DNA of 40,604 nt from an uncultured Candidatus Saccharibacteria bacterium (GTDB lineage: Bacteria; Patescibacteriota; Saccharimonadia; Saccharimonadales; Saccharimonadaceae), in NCBI GenBank assembly GCA_947427985.1, contig CANEKB010000001.1, positions 1-40,604 on the forward strand, read 5' to 3'. A program made the position numbers and the translations under genes. The notes under the pieces are model-generated. The model was not told the origin of the DNA. It searched no databases and saw only the letters and a program-made list of their open reading frames with translations. Positions 13,843-21,236 of the stretch are shown here, in pieces (the stretch's first letter is position 1; each line of letters begins with the position of its first letter).

Positions 13843-15020
13843 AAAATCCGTCGCGCCTTCCCCTGCTCGTCTCGCCCATACATCTTTATTAAAACCCTAG
13901 CTTTGCCGTGCTCGTCGCGGCAATAGCTTTTACTGATAAACTTGGCCTTTCCGCCGACATTTCCATAAAACCCACCGATAGACGATAACTTAATGGTCTT
14001 AGAATTACCATACAAACCAGAACCGGAGTAGTACAGGCGAACTTCAATAGTAAGTTCTTCGCGCGTATCTACGCCGCTGATATTGAACGAACCGGCATTA
14101 GCTCCAGCAGGGAGAGACCCACCCTTCGCCCACGCCGAGTAGCTTCCGTCTCCAACCTTGGTCCGGTAATATATGTCCTGAGCAACGCTGGCCGTAGAAG
14201 CGGAATACCCACAAGAAACAGATATTGAATCGCGGTTTGTATTGGCACTAATTTGCGTAATTGTAGGTGGGGGTGTCCAAACGCCGGAGCTAAGGGCGTA
14301 ATTGTCTCTCATACCATTAGAGGCGTAAATATACGCTTTATATTTCGTGTTGGCTTGGATTGTAATACCGCCGCCGATTGGTGACGTGGAGTTGTTTATC
14401 GTCGCGCTTTGCGTAGAAGTTGTTGCTGATACCGAAGTCTCACGTCGTCCACCGGAAACACTGGATGCTGACCCAGAAACAACGCCGAGCACAAGAGATC
14501 TAGATCCAGAGCCATTGCCAAAACTTGATACCCTACCAGTGACCGATATCGCGCTAGTAGATGATGCCGAGCCGGAAATGCTAGAGATTGACGGAGAAGT
14601 ATAAGTTGGTGTTGGAGGGTCAGTATTACCGCCGCCGCTCCCACTACCACTGCTAAAAGCCGCACAGTTGATCGAGCCAGAAGCGGATCCGTTGAAATAC
14701 TTCGTTCCGCTTACAGATTCGCTAAAATAAACCGTCTTCGCCGATGTATGACTGACATTTACCGTTATCTCACCTTGGTCTTGCCATACGTTCTGCTTTC
14801 CGCCGTTTACGCGCAGAGAGGTAAATGTTTTGGATTCACCATTGATGGTGATTTTTGCGCTCGTTGATCCACCATACTGATAGGTTTCGCCGTTCCACGC
14901 ATTAGTCCGGCGTGCCTGTAATTTACCGGTTAGCCTCGAAACGCCGTTCGTACTCCGGTCTTCGGTTACTACAAGCCGAACCTGAATATATTCACTACCT
15001 TGGTGTGAACACTCTGCCAT
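13839..15020 (-). CDS. Virion tail/fibre protein with Ser/Gly-rich beta domains
   Basis: A 393-residue protein: an N-terminal beta domain (about 1-118, QVRLVVTEDRSTNGVSRLTG), a Gly/Ser linker (SGSGSGGG near 122-130), Thr/Ser-rich repeats with Ig- or fibronectin-like strand patterns (about 135-335), and a C-terminal pair of short repeats (CRDEHGKARVLIK / GRDEQGKARRIF). This is typical of tail-associated structural or host-binding proteins. Its ATG overlaps the TAA of the preceding gene (TAATG). It is the last gene of the leftward late operon. The exact part of the tail is not known. Confidence 0.65.
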   Translation of the reverse strand: MAECSHQGSEYIQVRLVVTEDRSTNGVSRLTGKLQARRTNAWNGETYQYGGSTSAKITINGESKTFTSLRVNGGKQNVWQDQGEITVNVSHTSAKTVYFSESVSGTKYFNGSASGSINCAAFSSGSGSGGGNTDPPTPTYTSPSISSISGSASSTSAISVTGRVSSFGNGSGSRSLVLGVVSGSASSVSGGRRETSVSATTSTQSATINNSTSPIGGGITIQANTKYKAYIYASNGMRDNYALSSGVWTPPPTITQISANTNRDSISVSCGYSASTASVAQDIYYRTKVGDGSYSAWAKGGSLPAGANAGSFNISGVDTREELTIEVRLYYSGSGLYGNSKTIKLSSIGGFYGNVGGKAKFISKSYCRDEHGKARVLIKMYGRDEQGKARRIF

Positions 15021-15544
15021 TATTTATACACTCCATATAACATAACTCCGCTCGGCATATCAGAGCCTTCTTGAATATCCTTGTCGGAGAACATCATCGT
15101 TTTATTATCTATCTTATTGGCAGTCACCGCGTTGTCGGCCAGCGCATCGCTTGTCACTACTCCGGGTTTTAAGCCACCGTCCGGTTTGAATACCGACAAA
15201 AACACGGTGATCAAATCCAACCACATCCCAATAGTAAGATTCATCTCAATCTGATCATCAACCAAGTGGCCACTATCAGCCGCCCCAGCTTGCCACTCAA
15301 GGTTAATAATCGAATCCTGCGAAACAATACCCTTCCAGTCGCTCTGTGATTCGTAGTTAATAGAGCCGTCTGCGTTTAATCGGTACGACGAAAAGTGTAC
15401 CGGCGTATCAGTCGGCCATCCGGCCAAGTTGTCGCAGCGCAATGTCTTTTCGCCGACAGAACGTGCTTGAACTACTTTCGCGACGTTCGGGTAGATTCCA
15501 CTTCCATCGCTTGCCTTACATAATTTGTCCGTAATTGACGCCAT
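15020..15544 (-). CDS. Phage structural protein (174 aa)
   Basis: The first half is beta-rich (KVVQARSVGEKTLRCDNLAGWPTDTPVHF), then ALADNAVTANKIDN, a short repeat style common in phage tail-fibre stalks, and a hydrophobic end. AGGAG precedes the ATG. It lies between the nozzle-like protein and the fibre-like protein and is coupled to the latter by a TAATG overlap. It is probably a tail or fibre adaptor; the family is not recognised. Confidence 0.6.
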   Translation of the reverse strand: MASITDKLCKASDGSGIYPNVAKVVQARSVGEKTLRCDNLAGWPTDTPVHFSSYRLNADGSINYESQSDWKGIVSQDSIINLEWQAGAADSGHLVDDQIEMNLTIGMWLDLITVFLSVFKPDGGLKPGVVTSDALADNAVTANKIDNKTMMFSDKDIQEGSDMPSGVMLYGVYK

Positions 15545-15557
15545 TTCTTTTCTCCTT

Positions 15558-17576
15558 TTAGCTTAAATCTTTGATTCCAATACCGACATACTCAGCAACC
15601 ACGCTAGAAATAGCGTAATCGACGCCGCTCGTTGTTGAAGATATGCGGTATTCAAACCACTGTACATCTTCATCCACCTCAACGATTACATCGACCGTAT
15701 CTCTATCGTCATCAACGTTGTGCCGCGTACCAACTAACTTACTGAAGCCGTGCGGTTTATTCCAGCCACGGTTAAGATCGCTGAAGCCAACTGGGATGCT
15801 ATTCGTGGTGATAGTAACCGATTCGCGCCAAGTCATTTTGCCGTCTTCCGTATAGCCGCTCACGTCGAAGTTGATCGTTCCGCGCGGTTTTAGCAGTGTA
15901 AATACGACCTGTATTAGCCTTGCCCAGTCTCGCCCATCCTTCGACCACTCGATTTGGCCGCTTTTCGCTTCTGTCATAAACGGCTCACGATCGTCGCGCG
16001 TCGCGAAATTACGGCTCATCTGGTAGATCCTATTATTCGACAAAATTAAGAAGTGAGTTTCACCGGAATTATCGTTATAGAGCCACATCCAATCAACGTT
16101 GAGGTGCCAAGCGAGAATCCACGCACCCTTATGCTCCAAATCTAATACCCAGACTTGGCTATTCTTATCTGCACTAACCGGCAATGCCCAATAAACCCTA
16201 CCTTCATAGGCCAGCCCAACCGCTTTGTCCATACTCTTTGTATTGAGAAGCGCAACCTGATCCTTAATAGTGGCAGTAATCTGTGTCGTCGATAGGACAT
16301 TTTGAAGCTGCGGAATTGTTCCGGTCGTCTTAAAGCCGTCCCGTGACGGGTAATACAGCGAGTTATTATGAATTACAACGCCATCAGGGCTGTCCGTGCC
16401 GTCCGTACCGCTATCTTCCATAACTTCCCACGCAACTATCGTCTCCGATCCGTACGTGAGCTGATTATGAATCAGGTGATACCTTTTCCCGCTACCGTTT
16501 GATCCTTGCGTCAAGACCACGACCGTACTATCACCACTACCTTTGCGAAATGGCATCACGGCAATCGGCACTTCCTTCGTACCGCTTGCGACCGGCGTAA
16601 AACCACCGCCATTGGCAGGTGAAAAATCTAGTTCGTGATCGTAATCGCCGCCGTGCCGTACGTAATAAGGGTTCTCTGTGTCGCCAACTAGCCATACACG
16701 GCCGTTTACGACCGTTCCACGCCTTGCTTTCGGCCCAGACGTCGAATTATAGCTCGGCAACGATCCGCGGCTCAAAATCTGGGCTTTGGTGCCGTCGTCC
16801 GTAAAGCTCGTGATCGTTGGATCAAGTCCAGAAGCTATCATGTAAAGCTCCGGTTGACCAGTTCCGTCTGCCGAGACACCCATATACACATTGTAGCCGG
16901 TAGCTCCCTCAATCGCTTCCCACGAGATCGTGATTTTTTGCTCATCGCTCCATAAATCACGTTGCGTAGATATGCTTTGTGCCGCGACCGGAGAGCCAGC
17001 AGTCTCCCCAACGGTTGAGTTCGCCGTAATCGCGTAATAAACCTTGAAATCTGACCCGGACAAGTTATTAAGCGTACATAGGGGCGCTTTTTGCGGGTCT
17101 TTAAGGCTCTTGAAGCTGGTAATTTTCCATGTCGTCGTGTCAATAAAGCTCAATGCTTCGCCGTTCAGGATTAGAACTTTGCCGCGCACCTGAAGGAAGT
17201 GCGCCGGAGATGTCGCGTCATAATCTCTGCCTTCTATCTTAGTCCAATTCGCACTCTCTCCAGTCGCATAGTACACATTGGCGGTGCCGTCTTTCACCAT
17301 CATTGCCACCATATAGAATCTCGGCGTCATCCCATCCATCACCTTATACTCGAAAATCTCCCCCAATACCTTACCGACTGGCTGGGGGCCATATTCTACG
17401 AGTGCAGGCCTTGGCCGAATCACGCCGTTTTGTTCAAGCACCATATTCGAGGTTGAGACCAGTGAATTATCTACAACGCGTCTCGCATCGTAGTCGGTAA
17501 CCGTTCCAGTGCTCCAGTCCAGTATGGCTTTCCGCTCAATAGTGGGAGCTTTCGTGGCTTTAGGTGGATTTATCAT
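15558..17576 (-). CDS. Tail nozzle / stabilisation-like protein
   Basis: A 672-residue protein. The start (NMVLEQNGVIRPRPALVEYG, about 45-64) is the form seen in podovirus tail tubular B and 'stabilisation' proteins ('N....NG.I..RPG'). Beta-propeller-like strands follow. A fibronectin-type segment lies near 195-260 (ITISWEAIEGATGYNVYMGV). The rest is beta-rich. It would sit below the connector and close the tail tip. The start overlaps the connector gene's stop (TAATG), in agreement with a joint assembly role. The fold call is inferred from motif style and gene order. Confidence 0.65.
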   Translation of the reverse strand: MINPPKATKAPTIERKAILDWSTGTVTDYDARRVVDNSLVSTSNMVLEQNGVIRPRPALVEYGPQPVGKVLGEIFEYKVMDGMTPRFYMVAMMVKDGTANVYYATGESANWTKIEGRDYDATSPAHFLQVRGKVLILNGEALSFIDTTTWKITSFKSLKDPQKAPLCTLNNLSGSDFKVYYAITANSTVGETAGSPVAAQSISTQRDLWSDEQKITISWEAIEGATGYNVYMGVSADGTGQPELYMIASGLDPTITSFTDDGTKAQILSRGSLPSYNSTSGPKARRGTVVNGRVWLVGDTENPYYVRHGGDYDHELDFSPANGGGFTPVASGTKEVPIAVMPFRKGSGDSTVVVLTQGSNGSGKRYHLIHNQLTYGSETIVAWEVMEDSGTDGTDSPDGVVIHNNSLYYPSRDGFKTTGTIPQLQNVLSTTQITATIKDQVALLNTKSMDKAVGLAYEGRVYWALPVSADKNSQVWVLDLEHKGAWILAWHLNVDWMWLYNDNSGETHFLILSNNRIYQMSRNFATRDDREPFMTEAKSGQIEWSKDGRDWARLIQVVFTLLKPRGTINFDVSGYTEDGKMTWRESVTITTNSIPVGFSDLNRGWNKPHGFSKLVGTRHNVDDDRDTVDVIVEVDEDVQWFEYRISSTTSGVDYAISSVVAEYVGIGIKDLS

Positions 17577-18241
17577 TAGCTAAGGCCTCCCGGGTTTCGC
17601 CACGAACCACGCACCCTCCGAACTTGGCCGCTGCGATTACGCCGAATCATATTTGTCATGAGATTATTGGCTTCCGCTATTAGATTACCATGCTGGTTTT
17701 GTTTCACAATATCGTTGCGAATATACTCTGCCGCGCAGATTGTAACTAGCCAATACGGATCATCTACAACAATATCGTCATCTTTGCCGGTGAGTTCTTC
17801 TATACCTAAATAGACCGGAGCGTATAATGTCCCACCATACTCCGGACTTTGTTCGTCAAACGTTTGATTAAAAATAAGACTGTTGCCGATCACGGCACAA
17901 TAATTGCCGACGGCGTGATTCTGCAAGTCGTCATAGTCAACAAGATTATACTTGATCTTGCGTCCGTCCTCAGTACCAATATAGACGTCATCACCTCTTG
18001 CCGTCGAGATTTCGTCAATCGTTTCGTCAAGCTCATAGGTGTCCGTGTCTGAAATTGTGCCAAGTTCATAGGCTCGATCGTACCGAGAGTTCCATTTTTG
18101 CCCCGGCTCGTTCAGCCAAGCATTTTGATAATAGTTCGCGATGCCAAGAATCTTCTTCCACTTCGCATTGTCCGGCGATAAAACGGTAGCCTTGCCTGTG
18201 GCCTTCAGCATCACCGCGTTACATAGTTCTTGAAAAGTCAT
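17576..18241 (-). CDS. Head-tail connector / tail tubular A-like protein
   Basis: A 221-residue protein, start MTFQELCNAVMLKATG, with helices at both ends and a beta-rich middle (DTDTYELDETIDEIS ... DDVYIG). The pattern 'short helix, Y-N-AW, beta sandwich, long C-terminal helices' resembles podovirus adaptor proteins such as T7 gp11. Position between capsid and nozzle genes supports it. The last 25 residues are Arg/Gly-rich. Its ribosome-binding site GAGGT lies in the 3' arm of a leader hairpin repeated before the endolysin gene. Confidence 0.6.
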   Translation of the reverse strand: MTFQELCNAVMLKATGKATVLSPDNAKWKKILGIANYYQNAWLNEPGQKWNSRYDRAYELGTISDTDTYELDETIDEISTARGDDVYIGTEDGRKIKYNLVDYDDLQNHAVGNYCAVIGNSLIFNQTFDEQSPEYGGTLYAPVYLGIEELTGKDDDIVVDDPYWLVTICAAEYIRNDIVKQNQHGNLIAEANNLMTNMIRRNRSGQVRRVRGSWRNPGGLS

Positions 18242-18304
18242 AGCTACCTCAACGCACGCTCCACGCTCTTTTAGGTAGCTCTGCTTATTCTTATTATATC
18301 ACAA
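18241..18304 (-). promoter_or_regulatory. Promoter and SD-hiding leader hairpin, copy 1
   Basis: On the minus strand TGATATAAT (extended -10, TATAAT at 18298-18293) is followed by TAAGCAGAG and a hairpin: AGCTACCT (18280-18273) pairs with AGGTAGCT (18249-18242), which ends at the ATG and contains most of the GAGGT ribosome-binding site. The loop is 23 nt. Copy 2 at 24784-24847 differs at 5 of 64 positions. Confidence 0.75.
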
Positions 18305-18315
18305 TATGACCGAGA

Positions 18316-18714
18316 TTAGTTATCAAACTCGCGCGGAGATTGGATTGTCGTGTCAAGATCAACGTACTTGCCGCCCATTACGTCTCTAAAATACTCGCAT
18401 TGTTGTTTCGTGAGATAATCTCCGTCGGTGTTCTGTGTATTAGCACAGTTAGCCCACTGTTGGTCTCGCAACTGATCTTGCGCATGATTCGTCACCGACG
18501 ATACCATCCAAATTGGTAATGCCAATAGCCCAATGCCAAGAGGAATAGCAATTAGGCCTTCGACACCTTCACTTAACCACTTAGGTAGCTTACGGCTCTG
18601 GCCATCTGCTTTCTCCTTAGTTTTACGTTCCTCGTAGACATCGTAAATATACTTTATTACCACAAATTCGAGCGCCCATACCGCAACGATTATGATCATA
18701 TACAAGAAATCCAT
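18316..18714 (-). CDS. Membrane protein of unknown function (132 aa)
   Basis: An N-terminal helix (FLYMIIIVAVWALEFVVIKYI), a charged loop rich in Lys (30-50), a second helix (GLIAIPLGIGLLALPIWMVSS, about 52-72), and a C-terminal domain of 60 residues with two cysteines (WANCANTQN, KQQCEYF) that could pair outside the membrane. GGAGC precedes the ATG. It has its own promoter and a highly structured leader. It lies between capsid and connector genes, an odd place for a membrane protein; roles in lysis or superinfection exclusion are possible but not shown. Confidence 0.65.
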   Translation of the reverse strand: MDFLYMIIIVAVWALEFVVIKYIYDVYEERKTKEKADGQSRKLPKWLSEGVEGLIAIPLGIGLLALPIWMVSSVTNHAQDQLRDQQWANCANTQNTDGDYLTKQQCEYFRDVMGGKYVDLDTTIQSPREFDN

Positions 18715-18749
18715 TCTGCTCCTTTTTAATTATAGGCAGCAGGTACAAA

Positions 18750-18852
18750 ATACGGTGCTGCAGATTGTTCAAATCTATACCAAATCAACAATTGCCAATT
18801 TGTTGCAGCACCGTATCAGGCTGGCAATTATTGAAATAATATAGATTTGAAC
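18750..18852 (-). ncRNA. Interleaved-stem leader RNA (pseudoknot type)
   Basis: Read in the minus sense: GTTCAAATCTATA (18852-18840) pairs with TATAGATTTGAAC (18779-18767), and ATACGGTGCTGCA (18816-18804) pairs with TGCAGCACCGTAT (18762-18750). Both are perfect 13-bp matches, and the two pairings cross. AATTGCCA (18829-18822) can also pair with TGGCAATT (18797-18790), which again crosses the second stem. The first stem begins at the predicted transcription start. The region leads into the 132-residue membrane protein. It could be an H-type pseudoknot, or two exclusive folds acting as a switch. Confidence 0.55.
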
Positions 18853-18858
18853 ACTTCT

Positions 18859-18867
18859 ATTATACCA
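18859..18867 (-). promoter_or_regulatory. Extended -10 promoter for the structured leader
   Basis: Minus-strand TATGGTATAAT, the same sequence as at 36340-36350. The predicted start lies near 18852, the first base of the leader stem. Confidence 0.6.
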
Positions 18868-18888
18868 TACCTGTTAGTAAAATCAAAT

Positions 18889-18911
18889 GCCCCAGTCAAT
18901 ATGACTAGGGC
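18889..18911 (-). terminator. Terminator after the major capsid gene
   Basis: GCCCTAGTCA / TGACTGGGGC stem (10 positions, one mismatch, 3-nt loop), followed on the minus strand by an AT-rich run (ATTTGATTTT). It lies between the capsid stop and the next promoter and should lower transcription past the abundant capsid gene. Confidence 0.65.
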
Positions 18912-18932
18912 ATTTTCATTGGTCAAGTATAA

Positions 18933-19895
18933 CTACTTACCAGCTCCGGTAGTCTCACTAGCCTTGAGGATAGCGACAGCCTTATTAGTGCCGTTAGCGT
19001 CAATGACCCAAGCACCCGGGCGGAACAAGCCACGAAGCAATGGGCCGTCGCAGCCTGCAGTAACTGCATCCTTACCAGTAAGGACGTAGGTTTGATAGAG
19101 CTTGCGGCAAGTCTTCATTACGCGTTTATCCCAGATGACGGCCTTAACAGTAGGAGCAGCCGTAAATGTTGCTTGAGCATACGGTGCGGTACCGGTAAGA
19201 GCCATCGTTACAAACAACTCGTCTGGAACCACTACCACGTCAATCCCGCGATATTTGCCGACAACGCCAGTTTCAACCATCTTGTCGTTTTTAACCGGAT
19301 TAAACTGGTCGGCGATTGCGTCCATAAGCTCCGTTTCATTAGAAGCTGGAACAAACAATGCTTGAGTTTTGGAATAGCTATGCGCATTTTTGAGTGTAGC
19401 GATCATCGAATCGACGCCGGCCTTAATTTTGCCTTCCGTATAGGCCACAACGTTTTTACCGCCGTAGGTAGTGGCCGCTTTAATAGCGGTAGCAATGTTG
19501 AGCTTGTCGATGAACGGAGAATACTGCTCACGAATACCGGTGGCAAGAACCTGCCCGGCTTCCTTGAGTGCGCCCGCGGTATCGTTAATATCGACATTGG
19601 GGATGTTTTTGTTGATTTCGTAGAATAGTTCTACATCCTTGCGAGTAACATCCGATTTGACAGCACTAGGGCTACCAAAGGCTGAGCTTGTATGACCCCC
19701 AAGGAAGTCAGATGTATCGACGGTACGAAAGTAAACGCTAGCGACTCCGCCGTCTTCCTTAAAGGCCGCTTCTTTTGAAACATAAGCAGCTGTCAAAGAC
19801 CTTTCGCTAAAGATTTGGTCAAGTTTTTTTGCGTATTTAGTGGCGTAATCAGTATTACGATTATCTGATGTTGTCGCCGGTGTTTCGGTTGCCAT
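18933..19895 (-). CDS. Major capsid protein
   Basis: A 320-residue protein following the scaffold gene. The order of a helical N-terminus, RTVDTSDFLGG, KDVELFYEINKNIPNVD (like the HK97-fold spine and E-loop region), AQATFTAAPTVKAVIW and a C-terminal beta strand resembles capsid proteins of phages whose hypothetical-looking capsids adopt the HK97 fold. Its own ribosome-binding site (AAAGGAT) and a terminator behind it fit high expression. Gene order portal-scaffold-capsid is the main support; there is no diagnostic motif. Confidence 0.75.
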   Translation of the reverse strand: MATETPATTSDNRNTDYATKYAKKLDQIFSERSLTAAYVSKEAAFKEDGGVASVYFRTVDTSDFLGGHTSSAFGSPSAVKSDVTRKDVELFYEINKNIPNVDINDTAGALKEAGQVLATGIREQYSPFIDKLNIATAIKAATTYGGKNVVAYTEGKIKAGVDSMIATLKNAHSYSKTQALFVPASNETELMDAIADQFNPVKNDKMVETGVVGKYRGIDVVVVPDELFVTMALTGTAPYAQATFTAAPTVKAVIWDKRVMKTCRKLYQTYVLTGKDAVTAGCDGPLLRGLFRPGAWVIDANGTNKAVAILKASETTGAGK

Positions 19896-19921
19896 AATTG
19901 TTATCCTTTCTAATTATAGTT

Positions 19922-20824
19922 TTAATAGTCTTGAGCACTTAATCCCATAAGCATTGGGTCGTCATCGGAGCTATTCTGGCTGCGGCCGCTACCAACAGTA
20001 TCAACGGTACCCATCATCTTCTGAGCGGCTTCTCGTCCAGCAATCTCGCCCTGCTTCTTCGCAGACTCTGTCGCTTTTGCCAATAGGGAGTAGAACTTGT
20101 AAATTGGGATCTTACAGCCAATTTGCATCCCAGTCTGTGGATCCGTCTCAATCGCCTCAGATAAAATCTCAAAGGCGCCATCAGCCACATCGCCGTTATA
20201 TTTTTCAGACTTAGGGTCAAACATAGGAAAGTCCCTAATAACATTATCCACTTCTTGAGACATTTCAAGACGAGACTCGGCAATCTGGTTTGCGACGGCT
20301 TCGCGCTGCCGCTCTTGTTCAAGCTGATCTAGGCGGTTCTTTGTAATTTCCGCCTGCGCCTCGGCCCGAGTATAGTAATCGCCAGTTTCCGGGTTTATGG
20401 TGTTAATCAGCTCATCTTCCGTTTTTGCTTGGCTGTTTGGCTGCATCCCATACTTCTCCCTGATGAGCCTGCTCGTCTCCTCACGGATAGCATTCCGCCG
20501 TGCCACTAACTCACGAATTTCACTATTAAGTTGCTCTTTGCGCTGAACAGCGCCCTTTGCGGTTTGGCCATTATCTGAGCCCTGCTGACCCCCATCTTCC
20601 GAAGCTTCTTTGTTGGTCGCTTCATCCGAGTTTTCTGACTTCGTATTCTCACTAGCCGAAGTAGGTTGGTCTTCTTCTAGCGAATCACTACTACCATCAA
20701 GAGCCTGCTCGAACCCATCATCTGGTTGCTCTGCTTGCGTCCCTTGGTTCTCGCCGGTTGTCGCTCCCGGTTCTACGGCGTCCGCATTTTCCGCTGGATT
20801 ATTTTTTACGACATCATCGTCCAT
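19922..20824 (-). CDS. Capsid scaffolding protein
   Basis: A 300-residue, very acidic and Ser/Gln-rich protein. The first 90 residues are low-complexity (EPGATTGENQGTQAEQPDDG) and disordered; a long coiled-coil helix follows (about 95-200, NSEIRELVARRNAIREETSR); the end is Gly/Ser-rich with DDDPMLMGLSAQDY. This composition and the position between portal and capsid are characteristic of scaffolds that shape the prohead and then leave. No protease motif is visible. AGGAG precedes the ATG. Confidence 0.78.
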   Translation of the reverse strand: MDDDVVKNNPAENADAVEPGATTGENQGTQAEQPDDGFEQALDGSSDSLEEDQPTSASENTKSENSDEATNKEASEDGGQQGSDNGQTAKGAVQRKEQLNSEIRELVARRNAIREETSRLIREKYGMQPNSQAKTEDELINTINPETGDYYTRAEAQAEITKNRLDQLEQERQREAVANQIAESRLEMSQEVDNVIRDFPMFDPKSEKYNGDVADGAFEILSEAIETDPQTGMQIGCKIPIYKFYSLLAKATESAKKQGEIAGREAAQKMMGTVDTVGSGRSQNSSDDDPMLMGLSAQDY

Positions 20825-20885
20825 AACATCTCCTTATGCTTTTACGTCAAATAAAGGTGACGAATCCTTTGGGCGAGATTAGCCC

Positions 20886-20926
20886 TGTTCTATATCGTAA
20901 AGGGTGGGCTTCTACGATATAGAACA
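20886..20926 (-). other. 14-bp perfect hairpin between head genes
   Basis: TGTTCTATATCGTA (20886-20899) and TACGATATAGAACA (20913-20926) flank a 13-nt loop in the gap between the 98-residue protein and the scaffold gene. There is no T-tract, so RNA processing or control of scaffold translation is more likely than termination. Confidence 0.6.
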
Positions 20927-20939
20927 CAGCCAACCTCGA

Positions 20940-21236
20940 TTACTTCTTGCTGTGTGCTTTGATTATTACCTCAAGCCTTTTTATCTCCTGTGTTAGTACG
21001 GCTGCGACCATTTTATTAACCGTAACCTGTCGCATAAAGTTCTCCGAATCCTTAGTTTCCGTAATTGAGTCAATATCGTGAAGAAACTTAATCCGGCCTT
21101 TTAGATGTTCTACTACCGCGGCAACTAACGGCTTCTCCGCTAGATATTCTTCACGCTCCTGCTCTCGGCGTTTTTCCTGTTCTCTCGGCTCGCCTAGAAG
21201 CCGCTGAGACGTCGTTGGGTACACACTATCGTCCAT
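20940..21236 (-). CDS. Small helical head protein, unknown (98 aa)
   Basis: A charged, all-helical protein (EPREQEKRREQEREEYLAEK near residues 16-35) with a second helix ending in RLEVIIKAHSKK. It overlaps the portal gene by 11 nt and precedes the scaffold gene after a gap with a 14-bp hairpin. No family recognised; the place suggests a head-assembly helper. Confidence 0.6.
   Translation of the reverse strand: MDDSVYPTTSQRLLGEPREQEKRREQEREEYLAEKPLVAAVVEHLKGRIKFLHDIDSITETKDSENFMRQVTVNKMVAAVLTQEIKRLEVIIKAHSKK

Noticed and set aside
18763..18780. GTTCAAATC as a tRNA T-arm
   Set aside because: No acceptor, anticodon or D-arm can be built around it; the bases belong to a 13-bp leader stem.
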